Below are positions 7,605-7,692 of a DNA stretch of 7,692 bases, one piece after another. Under the pieces are notes generated by a model, which did no database searches, was not told the DNA's origin, and saw nothing but the letters and a program-made list of their open reading frames with translations. Each line of letters opens with the position of its first letter. The stretch's first letter is position 1. Source of the DNA: CAYPOY01 sp964412395 (lineage in GTDB: Bacteria > Chloroflexota > Anaerolineae > B4-G1); assembly GCA_964412395.1 (NCBI GenBank), contig CAYPOY010000251.1, positions 1 through 7,692 of the forward strand, given 5' to 3'. Position numbers and translations under genes: made by a program.

Positions 7605-7633
7605 TTTATGTCTTTATGATTTGGCCGAGTCAC
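7605..7633 (-). promoter_or_regulatory. Candidate sigma70-like promoter for the operon
   Basis: Minus-strand GTGACT (7633-7628), a 17-nt spacer and CATAAA (7610-7605) each match the -35 and -10 consensus at four of six bases. A start a few bases downstream would leave a leader of roughly 30 nt before the ATG, including the Shine-Dalgarno. The -35 box begins 7 bp inside the putative IS tip at 7640, so the box is intact. The match is weak and rests on spacing as much as on sequence. Confidence 0.25.
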
Positions 7634-7639
7634 TCCCCC

Positions 7640-7692
7640 TGTAGTGAACCCCTAGAATTGGACACCCGGCAAAGTTAATGTAGAATAAGTCC
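7640..7692. mobile_element. Putative end of an IS3-family (IS150-like) insertion sequence, truncated by the window
   Basis: Positions 7640-7664 read TGTAGTGAACCCC, TAG and then AATTGGACA, which closely resembles the terminal inverted repeats of IS150-group IS3 elements (TGTA-TG-CCCC...TTGGACA). The outer TG dinucleotide faces the operon, so the element would extend to the right beyond the window. The 28 bp inside the repeat hold no gene. Neither the other end nor a target duplication is visible, so this is recognition of one terminus only. Confidence 0.5.

Overview
The window holds a compact two-gene operon on the minus strand, flanked by short stretches that may be a broken reading frame (positions 1-373) and the tip of an insertion sequence (7640-7692). 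The organism cannot be named. A strong purine-rich Shine-Dalgarno sequence, a 4-bp stop/start overlap and an IS3-like terminal repeat fit a bacterium, although an archaeon is not excluded. Base composition looks balanced and I see no abrupt change in codon use between the two genes.

Reading in the direction of transcription (right to left): at 7692-7640 lies what looks like the end of an IS3-family (IS150-like) element that continues outside the window. About 74 bp separate its tip from the first start codon. This gap holds a weak sigma70-like promoter candidate and a very strong ribosome binding site. The first gene (7566-4771, 931 aa) is a protein I cannot assign to a named family. It has a beta-rich N-terminal half, a middle part with a PPG motif and Ser/Thr/Gly-rich strand-like segments, and a C-terminal third built from two diverged copies of one module. 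In each copy a carboxypeptidase-regulatory-like beta-sandwich is followed by a helix-hairpin-helix (HhH)-like motif. The second gene (4774-374, 1466 aa) overlaps it by the four bases GTGA. It encodes an RHS/YD-repeat protein with the usual N-terminal region, many YD repeats, the RHS-associated core motif and a 163-residue variable C-terminus of unknown function.

Downstream (373-1) there is no intact gene of ordinary size. One minus-strand frame nevertheless stays open for about 120 codons from 398 to 39, interrupted only by two stops close together, and reads like decayed coding sequence.

The coupled arrangement suggests that the two proteins are made together. RHS proteins are known to form hollow shells that enclose a variable C-terminal effector. 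The 931-aa protein could be a partner for binding, delivery or anchoring, but this is inference. No secretion-system gene, signal peptide or recognisable immunity gene is visible in the window.
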